This document shows positions 24,430 through 32,689 of a DNA stretch of 64,000 nucleotides, in pieces. This DNA comes from Pseudonocardia sp. DSM 110487 (GTDB lineage Bacteria; Actinomycetota; Actinomycetes; Mycobacteriales; Pseudonocardiaceae), in NCBI RefSeq assembly GCF_019468565.1, contig NZ_CP080521.1:2418001-2482000 (forward strand). Direction: 5' to 3'. The notes under the pieces were generated by a model that worked only from the letters and a program-made list of their open reading frames with translations, was not told the origin of the DNA and ran no database searches. Position numbers and translations under genes: made by a program. Within the stretch, counting starts at the first letter, position 1. Each line of letters starts with the position of its first letter.

Positions 24430-25563
24430 ATGTCCATCGCCACCAGCTCCCGAATGGCAGTGGTTGCCACGGCAGCCGTGCTCGCGGCCGGGTGTTCCTC
24501 GGGCTCGGAACCGGCGGCCGGCGGGACGGGAACGTGCCCAGAGGTCGTCGCGGCGGCCGACGCCGCTGTCGCCAAGGCCCTCGACGTCGATGCTGCCTGG
24601 ACCGGCCCCACGACGGGCCCGGCCGCCGCGGCCGACATGGCGATCATCTTCGTCGCTCAGACGATGGCAAACCCGGGCGTCGCGGGTGTGGCGGCGGGAG
24701 TCGAGGAAGCCGCGGGGGCGATCGGCTGGGACGTGCGGGTCATCGACGGCCATGGCGACTCGGCCGGCATCGCCGCTGCGATGGGGCAGGCGGTCGCGCT
24801 CGACCCCGACGGCATCGTCATCGGCGGATTCGACCCCGTGTCGGTGAGTGCCCAGGTGGACAACGCCGTTACGGCGGACATCCCGCTGGTCGGCTGGCAT
24901 GCGACGGCCGATCCAGGACCGAGCGAGTGGCCGAAGCTGTTCACCAATGTCACAACCAGGGTCGAGGACGTCGCGATGATCAGCGCCCAGTACGTCATCG
25001 GCAAGTCAGGGGGCACTGCCGGTGTGGTCGTCTTCACCGACGACTCGATCACCTTCGCCGCCGACAAAGCGGACATGATCGAGCTCAACCTGGCGGAATG
25101 TTCCAGCGTCAAGGTCCTCGACATCCAGGACATACCGATCCCTGACGCCCGAGCCCGGACGCCAGAGGCGTTCTCCTCGCTGGTGTACAGGCTGGGTGAC
25201 GAGTGGACCTACTCCATCGCGATCAACGACCTCTACTTCGACAACGCCGCGCCGGCGCTGCGCGCTGCGGGGAGGTCCGGTGATGGCGCCCCCTTCAACA
25301 TCGGTGCCGGTGATGGTTCCCGTGCGGCGTTCCAGCGGATCGGCGCCGGCCAGTTCCAGTCCGCCACCGTTCCCGAACCCCTGCGCGAGCAGGGTTGGCA
25401 GATCGTTGACGAGTTCAACCGAGCCTTCAACGGTCAGCCGGCCAGCCGTTATGTCGCGCCGATCCACGTCACCGACCGCTCGAACATTGCGGGAATGACC
25501 GAGTGGGACCCGCAGAACGGCTACCGCGACGTCTACCGCCGAATGTGGGGTTCCGGCGGCTGA
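24430..25563 (+). CDS. Periplasmic-type sugar-binding lipoprotein (orphan ABC substrate-binding protein)
   Basis: 377 residues. ATG 24430 lies 6 bp after AAAGGAG (24417-24423). The signal ends in the lipobox LAAGC. The mature part follows the LacI/RbsB-like binding fold: IIFVAQTMANPGVAGVAAGV near 75, PDGIVIGGFDP, DIPLVGWHA, and a late AINDLYFDNAAPALRAAG. No permease or ATPase gene is adjacent, so it is an orphan or serves a distant transporter. A 32-bp near-copy of its 3' end lies at 27634-27665. Confidence 0.85.
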   Translation: MSIATSSRMAVVATAAVLAAGCSSGSEPAAGGTGTCPEVVAAADAAVAKALDVDAAWTGPTTGPAAAADMAIIFVAQTMANPGVAGVAAGVEEAAGAIGWDVRVIDGHGDSAGIAAAMGQAVALDPDGIVIGGFDPVSVSAQVDNAVTADIPLVGWHATADPGPSEWPKLFTNVTTRVEDVAMISAQYVIGKSGGTAGVVVFTDDSITFAADKADMIELNLAECSSVKVLDIQDIPIPDARARTPEAFSSLVYRLGDEWTYSIAINDLYFDNAAPALRAAGRSGDGAPFNIGAGDGSRAAFQRIGAGQFQSATVPEPLREQGWQIVDEFNRAFNGQPASRYVAPIHVTDRSNIAGMTEWDPQNGYRDVYRRMWGSGG

Positions 25564-25574
25564 GCAGTCGATGC

Positions 25575-26918
25575 TCAGGCGGATACGGCGCGGCGTTCGA
25601 CGTTCAGGTCGGCACGGTCGGCCGCCGCCCGACCCGCCTGCCAGCCCTCCCCGTTGCTGATCGACACCGATTTCCGCACAGTGCGGCTGTACATCTCCTG
25701 GAAGGTCTCGTCGACCACCCGTGAACGGTCGGTCAGCACGGGGAGCAGCCGATCGTTCGCCTGTGGGTCGACGGCGTGCGATGCGGCTTCTTCCAGCCGC
25801 TCCCCGATGCGGGTGGCGTACGAGACGAGGAACGCCTGCCGGAAGGACCGCGTGCGCGATGTGCCGGTGCGGCTGATCCGGCTGCCCTCGGCGACCATCG
25901 CCCGCGTGGCCTGTACCAGCAGCGACGTGGCCAGCAGTTCGGTGATGTCCAGGTCGAGCGGGTCGCCGACGAGGGCGACGAATCCGAGGTCGGCGTGAAA
26001 CACCGACTTGCAGCGGTTGGCCGCGGCGATGGCGGCCACCAGGTGCGACTTCGCGTCGACGTAAGGGCTGTCGAGCCAGAGCCGGGTGGATGTGGCCGTC
26101 TGCGGCTGGTGCTCGTCGGCGTCCAGCAGCGCACGTTCGAAGGCGTGCCGGTTCATCAGCTCCTGCGCCTTGGCCGAGAGCGCCTCGGCCTCCGCCGGGA
26201 ACTGGGTGGACTCGGCCTTGGCGAGCAGCGCGCGAACCCGCGAGAGGATCTTCTGGTCCACGCCTGCCGCCGCCGTGGTGGCGCGGCGGGCGGTGGTGCC
26301 GGGTGGCGGCAGGATCCGGGGCAGTCTCGGCAGCTCCACGAGCTGGGCGAGCAGGGTGATCGTCGCCAGGAGGGCCTGTTCGACGGTCAGTGCGTTGCGT
26401 CGCGCCCACTGCTGCAGGTGCGGCCGGTCCCGCTCCCACCAGATGTCGGCCTCGAGCTGCCGGACCTGCGCGGCCCAGCGCTCGTGGACCATCTGCTCCG
26501 CGTGCTGGGCGGTGTCGGCCGCGATCGTGTCGACGAGCAGGCTCGTGATCGTCGGGTCGGCGCGTCGTCGGGTGATCTCCCAGAGATCGGTGGGGAGCCA
26601 GCCGCCTTGCCACATGAACCCGAGCGTCCGGAGGAGCACCAAGCCCGCGGCCGCGCCGACCGCGTGCGGGTCGCGCGCGAAGTGGCCTCCGGCCAGCTCG
26701 GACGCGCAGGCCGATGCCTCGGCGGGGTCGCCGGTGCGAGCGGCGTCCAGCAGCGCGCGGCCGAGCAGTTCGACGGGCGGGACCGCGCCGGGATGGTCGC
26801 CGCACGTGCAGCCCGGTCCGTGCGGGCCGACGCCGAAGTCGGACCGCGGCGGGTTGGCGCCACGCTGCTGCCGGGCGCGCTTCTTCGCCGCACGCTTCTC
26901 GCGGTTCCGCTTGCCCAT
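25575..26918 (-). CDS. DUF2786-domain protein
   Basis: 447 residues. A basic N-terminus (GKRNREKRAAKKRARQ) precedes a cysteine-containing GPGCTCGDHPG. The DUF2786 region begins near residue 225 with ILSRVRALLAKAESTQFPAE and the EALSAKAQELMNRHAF helix. The C-terminal part resembles the DUF7168-like extension found with DUF2786. Function unknown; the family also turns up in phage and mobile-element contexts. It starts at ATG 26918 and is followed upstream by a repeat-rich gap. Confidence 0.8.
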   Translation of the reverse strand: MGKRNREKRAAKKRARQQRGANPPRSDFGVGPHGPGCTCGDHPGAVPPVELLGRALLDAARTGDPAEASACASELAGGHFARDPHAVGAAAGLVLLRTLGFMWQGGWLPTDLWEITRRRADPTITSLLVDTIAADTAQHAEQMVHERWAAQVRQLEADIWWERDRPHLQQWARRNALTVEQALLATITLLAQLVELPRLPRILPPPGTTARRATTAAAGVDQKILSRVRALLAKAESTQFPAEAEALSAKAQELMNRHAFERALLDADEHQPQTATSTRLWLDSPYVDAKSHLVAAIAAANRCKSVFHADLGFVALVGDPLDLDITELLATSLLVQATRAMVAEGSRISRTGTSRTRSFRQAFLVSYATRIGERLEEAASHAVDPQANDRLLPVLTDRSRVVDETFQEMYSRTVRKSVSISNGEGWQAGRAAADRADLNVERRAVSA

Positions 26919-27138
26919 GTGTGCTCCCCCTCACCCGTCGGCGCGGCCGAGAGTAGGGGGCGGGTCCGACAGGACCGAACCGGCTCGCCGCGTTCGCGCG
27001 CATGAGCCGAGGTATCGGTTGGCCGTTGCTGTGGCGGAGGGTGTTGCCGAATCAGGTGTGGTTTGCAGCGGTCAAGGGGGCGATTTCTCGGAGAGGGCGC
27101 CGCGACCGCGCTCCGGGTTGTCGGTGGGACCTGCTGGC

Positions 27139-27497
27139 GGCGCCGCGCATCGTGCGGGGCCGCCCCTCTCGGGCCGATCACGGGAGCCCTCGCCCCGCCG
27201 ATGGCCACTTCACACACCCAGTGGTTGCTTCACACAGGGCCGGCTTTGTGTGAAGTCCGTGCTGGGTGTGTGAAGTCGGCTGTGGCGGCGCCACGGGCTG
27301 GTGTGATCGGCAGTTCGGCGTGTTCCCGTGTCCTTTTCGCCCGTTTTTGTTCCGAGGCGTCGATCATGTGCGGTCGGACCGGCCTTCGGTGGCGCCGCGC
27401 GTCTGAAGGGCAGGCCCCGGCCTGCCCGCGTTGTGCCCCGCACGATGCGCGGCGCCACCGAAGGCCCTGGTCAAAGAGGAGACACCGAAGGCCCTGG
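27139..27497. repeat. Cluster of inverted and direct repeats in a 778-bp gap
   Basis: The gap 26919-27696 has no convincing gene. It holds a perfect 22-bp inverted repeat (27139-27160 with 27435-27456) and a perfect 20-bp inverted repeat (27381-27400 with 27447-27466). The latter shares its GGCGCCGCGC core with the first. The 15-nt direct repeat CACCGAAGGCCCTGG is at 27456-27470 and 27483-27497, with a shorter copy at 27535-27544. The right-hand unit (27435-27466) can pair with either left arm. Copy 2 of the double hairpin (27208-27275) lies inside. It looks like nested remnants of small repetitive elements. Confidence 0.8.
27208..27275. repeat. Nested double hairpin, copy 2
   Basis: The outer arms CTTCACACACCCAG are at 27208-27221, with the exact complement at 27262-27275. 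The inner arms CTTCACACA are at 27228-27236, with the complement at 27247-27255. All four arms are kept relative to the copy at 2394-2461, while the loop and spacer bases differ. That is the pattern expected if pairing or a bound factor, and not the loops, is conserved. It is again intergenic, between DUF2786 and the gene at 27697. Confidence 0.85.
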
Positions 27498-27633
27498 CAC
27501 GCGCGCGACCACACTTCCCGTTGCCCGGACACCTCACCGAAGGCGGCGTGACCGGATTCGGCAACAACCTCGGACGCAGCCATGGACACCCGGAAGTTCG
27601 GATCATGCCGGGCCCCGGTAGGCCCCGCGGAGC

Positions 27634-27665
27634 GGCTGCCGCGACGTCTACCGCCGGATCTGGGG
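27634..27665 (+). pseudogene. Tail fragment of a substrate-binding-protein gene
   Basis: These 32 bases match 25519-25550, near the stop of the orphan substrate-binding protein, at 29 positions. The matching frame still reads CRDVYRRIWG where the intact gene has YRDVYRRMWG. Nothing upstream resembles the rest of that gene. This is the remnant of a second copy or a related gene that has been deleted. It is too short to be functional. Confidence 0.55.
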
Positions 27666-27696
27666 ACGCCGAGGAGTTCGCCGTAGCCTTGCGACC

Positions 27697-28236
27697 GTGA
27701 GTGGAGCCGCGGTCGGTGTGGCACCCCGCAGCAGCTCTGCACTGATGGTGGTGCTGACGGGACCGCCCGATGTCCGGCTGCTCGCCCGTACCCGCGCCGA
27801 CCTCGTGGGCGGCGACCTGCCGGCGCAGGCCTACCACGCCGCCGCGGACCTTCCCTTGCCGGAGGCCGAGCAGCTCGTGCGGCGGTGGGCCGACGAGGCG
27901 ACGGCTTCGGTCCGCACGTCCCTTGCGGAGGTCAGCGGGGTCGTGGCCGTCGGGATCGCAGCGGTCGTCCGGCAGGTGCCTTCCCTCGACGTCGTCCTGC
28001 GCTCGCACCCGCTTCTGCACATGGCGGAGGGCCAGCTCTCGCGCGAGGTGATCGCCGAGGCGGCCGCGCAGCTCGGGCTGCGGGTGCACTACCTCGATCC
28101 GAAGGGCAGGCACGACCCGGCGGCGGTGGAGCGGACGGTCGCGCTGGGTCGTGCCGCGGGCCCGCCGTGGCGCAAGGAGCACCGCATGGCCGCGCTCGCG
28201 GCGCTCGGTGCCCTCGGAGTCAGCTCACCTCGATGA
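27697..28236 (+). CDS. Hypothetical protein
   Basis: 179 residues from GTG 27697. It is a soluble protein with VVLTGPPDVRLLARTRADLV near the start and a central SGVVAVGIAAVVRQVPSLDVV hydrophobic strand region split by polar residues. The organised alternation suggests a real alpha/beta protein, but I recognise no domain or catalytic motif. Its last 17 bp overlap, tail to tail, the class IV aminotransferase gene. Confidence 0.6.
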   Translation: MSGAAVGVAPRSSSALMVVLTGPPDVRLLARTRADLVGGDLPAQAYHAAADLPLPEAEQLVRRWADEATASVRTSLAEVSGVVAVGIAAVVRQVPSLDVVLRSHPLLHMAEGQLSREVIAEAAAQLGLRVHYLDPKGRHDPAAVERTVALGRAAGPPWRKEHRMAALAALGALGVSSPR

Positions 28237-28993
28237 AACGCCGCAACGCGTCGGCGGCCGCCGCCGTCTGCGGTCCCGGGGTGGCCGGGAGCGGCCTGCC
28301 GTCGATCGCGGACACCGGCTGGACCTCGCGCGTGGTCGACGCGAGGAACGCCTCCTCCACCTCGATGAGCTGGTCGCAGTGCAGCACCCGCTCCGTCGCC
28401 CCGGTGAGCGCGATGACGTGGCGCCGCGTGATCGAGTCGAGGATGTGCTCGGCCAGCGGCGGGGTGTGCAGGCCGCCGTCGAGCACGTAGAAGAACGCCG
28501 ATGTCGGGGCCTCGAGCACGCGACCGTGCGGCGTCACGAGGAGCGCCTCGTCGGCACCTGCCTCGCGCGCGAGCCGGGACGCCAGCATGTTCGCGGCGTA
28601 GGACAGCGACTTGACCGCGTCCAGCACCCGCGTCGGCGCGAACCGGATCGTCGCGAGCGTCATGGCGGGCACCCGGTCCGGCAGTGGGCCGACCACGGCC
28701 ACCCGCCGCCCGCCACGCGTGATCAGCAGCCGGAGCGCGCCGTCGACTGCTCCGACGCGCGCGAGCAGCGCGTCGACCTCGGCCAGCGCGGCGTCCAGGT
28801 CGAACTCCAGGCGGACGTTCGCCGCCGACCGCCTCAGGCGCGCGATGTGCTCGTCCCACGCGAACGGGCGCCCCGCGTAGAGCCGGGCGACCTCGAACAC
28901 GCCGTCCCCGCGAAGGAGGCCGTCGTCGGTGACCGGGATCGTCATCTCGTCTGCCGGGCCGATGGTGCCGTCGACCGATGCCAGCTCGTCCAC
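28220..28993 (-). CDS. PLP-dependent class IV aminotransferase / aminodeoxychorismate lyase family
   Basis: 257 residues from GTG 28993. It opens with VDGTIGPADE and GLLRGDGVFEVARLYAGRPF, the class IV signature. The PLP-binding lysine is in AVKSLSYAANM near residue 145, and the cofactor-phosphate glutamate region is ADEALLVTPHGRVLEAPTSA. The length and start agree with PabC/IlvE-like proteins. Without folate or branched-chain genes nearby, the choice between aminodeoxychorismate lyase and aminotransferase remains open. Confidence 0.88.
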   Translation of the reverse strand: MDELASVDGTIGPADEMTIPVTDDGLLRGDGVFEVARLYAGRPFAWDEHIARLRRSAANVRLEFDLDAALAEVDALLARVGAVDGALRLLITRGGRRVAVVGPLPDRVPAMTLATIRFAPTRVLDAVKSLSYAANMLASRLAREAGADEALLVTPHGRVLEAPTSAFFYVLDGGLHTPPLAEHILDSITRRHVIALTGATERVLHCDQLIEVEEAFLASTTREVQPVSAIDGRPLPATPGPQTAAAADALRRFIEVS

Positions 28994-29020
28994 GGCGGGA
29001 AGCCTACGGATGATCGGCGA

Positions 29021-29926
29021 TCACTTGCAGCTCAGCAGCAGCGCCCGGCTGCGGGCGCGCTCTTCGCTCGAGCCGAATGTGGCGCCCACGAACTCGTCGA
29101 CGCCCGCGTTGCGCATCTCCTCGATCCGTTCCGCCACCTCGGACTCGGTGCCGATGAGCGCGGCGTTCTCCGGCCCTGCCCAGCCCTCGCGGTCGAGCAT
29201 CGCGCGGTACGAGGGCAGCTTCCCGTAGATCGCGTAGTCGGCCGCGGCCTGCGCGCGGGCGGCCGCGGCGTCGTCGGTGACGCAGATCGGAAGTGCGCTG
29301 ACGACCTCGACCACTCGCTCGCCTGCCGCCTCGCGCAGGGTCGGGCGGACGTGCTCGGCGACGGTGCGCGGCCCCGTCATCCACGTGACGGTGCCGGCCG
29401 TGCGCCTGCCCGCGAGCTTCAGCATCTGCGGGCCGAGAGCGGCGATGTAGACGGGTGGCGTCGGCGCGCCGGGGATCCGGAGGCCGCCGCGCGTGGACGT
29501 GAACTCGCCGGTGGCGTCGGCAGGCTCACCGGCGAGCAGCGGGAGCAGCCCGTCGAGGAACTCCGACATCCGCCGCACCGGTCGGTCCCAGGAGACGCCC
29601 CATGTGTTCTCGGCGACGACCTTGTGGCTCAGCCCGAGGCCGAGTAGAAGCCGCCCGCCGGAGATCAGGTTGACGGTCAGTGCGCGCTGCGCCAGCTGCA
29701 TCGGGTGCTGCACCTGGATCGGCAGCACGCCGGTGGCGACCTCGATCCCGTCGACCTCGCGGGTGGCCACCGCCATGGCCGTGAGGAGATCGGGTTCGTG
29801 CGGCAGCTGCGCGGTCCACAGCCGCGTGAAGCCCTCGTCGCGTATGCGGCGGAGGTACTCGACGTACCCGTCCACAGGGGAGCGGCCACCCCCGTCGCCG
29901 ATGAATCCGAACACGCTGATCCGCAT
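29021..29926 (-). CDS. F420-dependent LLM-class oxidoreductase
   Basis: 301 residues of the luciferase-like fold. It has a first strand ISVFGFIGD, then ATGVLPIQVQHPMQLAQRA, and GGRLLLGLGLSHKVVAENTW near 105. The pattern matches actinobacterial F420-dependent oxidoreductases. I chose ATG 29926, which gives the family start; the longer open frame adds an unrelated leader. It stands alone and the substrate is unknown. Confidence 0.82.
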   Translation of the reverse strand: MRISVFGFIGDGGGRSPVDGYVEYLRRIRDEGFTRLWTAQLPHEPDLLTAMAVATREVDGIEVATGVLPIQVQHPMQLAQRALTVNLISGGRLLLGLGLSHKVVAENTWGVSWDRPVRRMSEFLDGLLPLLAGEPADATGEFTSTRGGLRIPGAPTPPVYIAALGPQMLKLAGRRTAGTVTWMTGPRTVAEHVRPTLREAAGERVVEVVSALPICVTDDAAAARAQAAADYAIYGKLPSYRAMLDREGWAGPENAALIGTESEVAERIEEMRNAGVDEFVGATFGSSEERARSRALLLSCK

Positions 29927-29971
29927 GCCGCTCACTCTGCCACCCGGCTGGCCGCACCCGAGCAACCTCCC

Positions 29972-30193
29972 TCATAGGTGGCGCGGCGCCTCCTCCTTGC
30001 TCACGTGGGTGTCTCGTCCCGATTGGATGCTCGTCCCGCCTCGGACTGTCGCCCGCTGCGTGACGGAGCCGACGGCAAGCGAGGTCGGAGAGGGGTGCGC
30101 TGCGACGACGTGACCCACCGCCCGGACCAACTCCGGATCCGAGCGAAGAAGCGCCCGCAACGTCCCACGCCATTCGGCCTCGAGATCGTCCAC
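29972..30193 (-). pseudogene. C-terminal fragment of an actinobacterial conflict-system-associated protein
   Basis: 73 codons on the minus strand ending at 29972, containing DLEAEWRGTLRALLRSDPEL and then SVTQRATVRGGTSIQSGRD. From memory, this helix followed by a short glycine-rich strand tail (QxATxxGGxxxQxGRDxxV) closes a family of actinobacterial proteins often found with NTPase or effector genes. The N-terminal two thirds of that family are missing. It could be a short functional gene, but a truncated remnant is likelier. Confidence 0.4.
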
Positions 30194-30283
30194 ACCCCGC
30201 CCCAGGTCGATCCGCCGCGTCGGCTCACGATGGCACAGCGGCGTGGCACCGCGGGGTCGTTCGAGAAGATCGCTGGCGGGTTG

Positions 30284-30340
30284 GAGGCCGCGGCACGGGC
30301 GCCGGAGCGGATGGCGGAGCTCGTGCCACCCTCGCCGTGA
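30284..30340 (+). pseudogene. Tail fragment related to the gene at 42866-43907
   Basis: Bases 30284-30325 match 43851-43892 at 38 of 42 positions, in the same frame and close to the stop. Here they read EAAARAPERMAELV and there EAAARGPERMAELV. The preceding ~50 bases are open but unrelated to that gene. This is the 3' end of a lost paralogue. With 29972-30193 it fills most of the 29927-30344 gap, where I see no intact gene. Confidence 0.55.
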
Positions 30341-30344
30341 GCTG

Positions 30345-31331
30345 TCAGCGCGCCCCGAGCGCCGTCCACTGGTCGACGAGGGTGTCGAGCACGGAGTCGT
30401 ATCCCTGGAACCCGTACGAGCCCACCGACTCCTGCGAGTTGATCTTCACGACGCGACCGGCGCGCACGGCAGGCAACGTCGGCCAGAGCGGTGAGCCCTC
30501 CAGCTCGGCGAGCGCGGTCTCGCCCGCGGGGCCGGTGTTGTGCATGACGACGATCGTGTCCCCGGTGACCTGGCCGAGGTTCTCCGGGCTGATCAGCACG
30601 TGCTCGTCCCCGTACGGCTCCCCGGTGGTCGACGCGATGTCCGGCACGAGCCGTCCGCCCGCTTCGGCCAGCCAGCGGGCAACGGACGACCCGGTCGGCT
30701 GGTAGACGCGGAACTGCTGGCCGCCGATGCCCAGCACCACCGACACGTTCCCGATCTCGCCGATCTCCCGCAGACGCGTGGCGCGGCGCTCGTCGAATGC
30801 CCTGATCACGGCTTCGGCCTCGGCATCGCGGCCGAGCGCCGCCGCGATCGCGCGGAGGCTGACCGCGGCGTCGGTGAAGTCGACGTCGACGGCCACCGTG
30901 GGCGCGATCGCCGACAGCGCCGCGTACTTCTCGTCGATGCCGCCGGTCCAGCCGATCACGAGGTCGGGCCGCATGGCGGCGACCGCTTCGAGGTTCGGGT
31001 CGTCGGCGTTGCCCGCGACCGGCAGGATCGCCACGTCCCGCGCCTGCTCGGCCACCAGCGGCGGGAACGGCGTGCCGATGATGCTCTCGTAGGTGAGGGC
31101 GGCCACCGGTGTGACACCGAGCGCGAGCAGGTGGGGGAGCGCGGCCCGGCGGTCGAGCGCCACCACCCGCGCCGGCGCCAGCGGCACCTCGGTCGTGCCG
31201 AGCGGGTGCTGGACGGTCCGGGTCGCCGGAGCGGCCGGCCGGTCCGCGGTGGTGCAGGCGGGCAGCAGGCCGGCCGCGGCCAGGATGGCGAGGAACTCCC
31301 GGCGGGTGGCATCGAGCACGGTCGAGGGCAT
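30345..31331 (-). CDS. Iron-siderophore ABC transporter substrate-binding lipoprotein
   Basis: 328 residues. The N-terminus carries RREFLAILAAAGLLPAC, a Tat-like, lipobox-ended signal. Then come VVALDRRAALPHLLALGV, LEAVAAMRPDLVIGW and a C-terminal DSVLDTLVDQW, the FecB/FepB-type binding-protein pattern. It should capture ferric siderophores at the outer membrane face. An iron-box-like site lies 9 bp before the start (31341-31359), which supports this assignment and predicts repression by iron. The permease and ATPase must be elsewhere. Confidence 0.9.
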   Translation of the reverse strand: MPSTVLDATRREFLAILAAAGLLPACTTADRPAAPATRTVQHPLGTTEVPLAPARVVALDRRAALPHLLALGVTPVAALTYESIIGTPFPPLVAEQARDVAILPVAGNADDPNLEAVAAMRPDLVIGWTGGIDEKYAALSAIAPTVAVDVDFTDAAVSLRAIAAALGRDAEAEAVIRAFDERRATRLREIGEIGNVSVVLGIGGQQFRVYQPTGSSVARWLAEAGGRLVPDIASTTGEPYGDEHVLISPENLGQVTGDTIVVMHNTGPAGETALAELEGSPLWPTLPAVRAGRVVKINSQESVGSYGFQGYDSVLDTLVDQWTALGAR

Positions 31332-31340
31332 GGCGGGAGA

Positions 31341-31359
31341 TTAAGTAAGGCTGACCTTG
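31341..31359. promoter_or_regulatory. Iron box (IdeR/DtxR-type operator)
   Basis: TTAAGTAAGGCTGACCTTG agrees with the DtxR/IdeR consensus TTAGGTTAGGCTAACCTAA at 14 of 19 positions, including an almost complete AGGCT(A/G)ACCT core. It lies just upstream of the iron-siderophore binding protein start (31331) and overlaps the last codons of the DoxX gene, which runs in the same direction. The operator is therefore embedded in the upstream coding sequence. Confidence 0.7.
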
Positions 31360-31805
31360 CTTGTCGAGTCGGTCCGTCGTCGACCCCAGGCGACGAAGAG
31401 AGCGAGCGCCGCGAGCAGGACGTTGAACGGTGTGTCGGTGGCCTCTCCGCGGGAGAGGTGGAAGACGACGGCGCCCACCTGCAGCGCGGCGCACCCGAGC
31501 GCCGCGAGAAGGGTCAGCCCGGGCGCGATCCGAGTGACCGCGGGCAGGAGGATGCCGATACCGCCGAGGAGGTCGAGCACCGCCGTGGCGTGGAGGAACG
31601 GTGCGGGAACCTCACCCGCCCACGGGATCATGGCGGCGAGCTGCGGGATCGGAGTGAGCAGCTTCCACAGACCGGTTCCCGTGAAGACGAGGAACAGCAG
31701 GATCTGGACGGCCCACAGGACGACCCGCAAGGGTCGGGACGCGGTTTTCACACCGACCACTGCACCGCGGAGCGTCCGCCGCGCGCCAACACCTCTTCCG
31801 CTCAT
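31341..31805 (-). CDS. DoxX-like membrane protein
   Basis: 154 residues with four hydrophobic segments: VLWAVQILLFLVFTGTGLWK, FLHATAVLDLLGGIGILLPA, LTLLAALGCAALQVGAVVFH and a last NVLLAALALFVAWG. The PAPFLHATAVLDLLGGIGILLPA region is typical of DoxX-like proteins, whose roles in redox homeostasis are loosely defined. It is divergent from the LysR gene and co-directional with the iron-siderophore binding protein. Its last six codons carry the iron box. Confidence 0.82.
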   Translation of the reverse strand: MSGRGVGARRTLRGAVVGVKTASRPLRVVLWAVQILLFLVFTGTGLWKLLTPIPQLAAMIPWAGEVPAPFLHATAVLDLLGGIGILLPAVTRIAPGLTLLAALGCAALQVGAVVFHLSRGEATDTPFNVLLAALALFVAWGRRRTDSTSKVSLT

Positions 31806-31834
31806 CCGATACCGCGCCGGTATCCTCGCTGGTG

Positions 31835-32689
31835 ATGGACCTACGGCTGCTGCGCTACTTCGTGGCTGTCGTCGAGGAACGCCACATCGGGCGTGCCGCC
31901 GTCCGCCTCCACATGACCCAGCCGCCGTTGAGCAGGGCCGTCAAGCAACTGGAGACAGAACTCGGCACCCTGCTCCTGCATCGCTCGGCCGCCGGGGTCA
32001 CCCCCACTGCCGCCGGCGCCGCGCTCTACGACGAAGCGCGCACGCTGCTCGCGCAGGCCGACCAGCTCCGCGTCCGCGTCGCCGCGGCCGGCGGCCCCGC
32101 GACCATCACGATCGGCACCCTCGCCGACAGCGCCGAGCAGGCCGGGACCCGCCTCGCCGCCGCGTTCCACGAACGCCACCCTGGCGTCGACGTTCGCATC
32201 CGGGAAGCAGGCTTCACCGACCCGACCACCGGCTTGCGGGCCGGCCTGGTCGAGGTCGCCCTCACCCGCGCCCCGTTCGACGACGCCGGGATCAGCACCG
32301 TCGTGTTGCGCACCGACCCCGTCGGGGTGGTCCTGCGCGCGGACGACCCGCTCGCCCGCCGGGACGCCGTGCGCCTGGGCGATCTCGCCGATCGCCGCTG
32401 GTTCCGGCTGCCGGACGGAACCGATCCCATCTGGCACACCTACTGGAACGGCGGCGAGCTCCGCGGCGATGGTCCCGTGGTGCGCACCGTCCACGAGTGC
32501 ATGCAGGCCGTCCTCTGGAGCGGCACGGTCGGGCTGATGCCGCTCGGGCACACGCTGCCCGATGGGCTCACGGCCGTTCCGCTGCTCGACATGCCACCGA
32601 GCCGCCTCGTCGTCGCGTGGAACGAGGCGGACACCAGCCCGCTCGTCCGCTCGTTCGTCCAACTCGCCGCGACCCTCTACCGTCCCTGA
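31835..32689 (+). CDS. LysR-family transcriptional regulator
   Basis: 284 residues. The N-terminal winged HTH is standard: LRLLRYFVAVVEERHIGRAA, then PPLSRAVKQLETELGTLLLH. A two-lobed effector-binding domain follows. Start ATG 31835 gives the usual LysR opening; GTG 31832 is one codon earlier. It is divergent from DoxX with 29 bp between starts, the classical arrangement for a LysR protein controlling its neighbour, so DoxX is its likeliest target. Confidence 0.9.
   Translation: MDLRLLRYFVAVVEERHIGRAAVRLHMTQPPLSRAVKQLETELGTLLLHRSAAGVTPTAAGAALYDEARTLLAQADQLRVRVAAAGGPATITIGTLADSAEQAGTRLAAAFHERHPGVDVRIREAGFTDPTTGLRAGLVEVALTRAPFDDAGISTVVLRTDPVGVVLRADDPLARRDAVRLGDLADRRWFRLPDGTDPIWHTYWNGGELRGDGPVVRTVHECMQAVLWSGTVGLMPLGHTLPDGLTAVPLLDMPPSRLVVAWNEADTSPLVRSFVQLAATLYRP

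Noticed and set aside
27277..27696. Small coding genes in the repeat-rich gap
   Set aside because: All frames are short, Arg/Pro-rich and built across inverted repeats; none has a ribosome site or recognisable domain.
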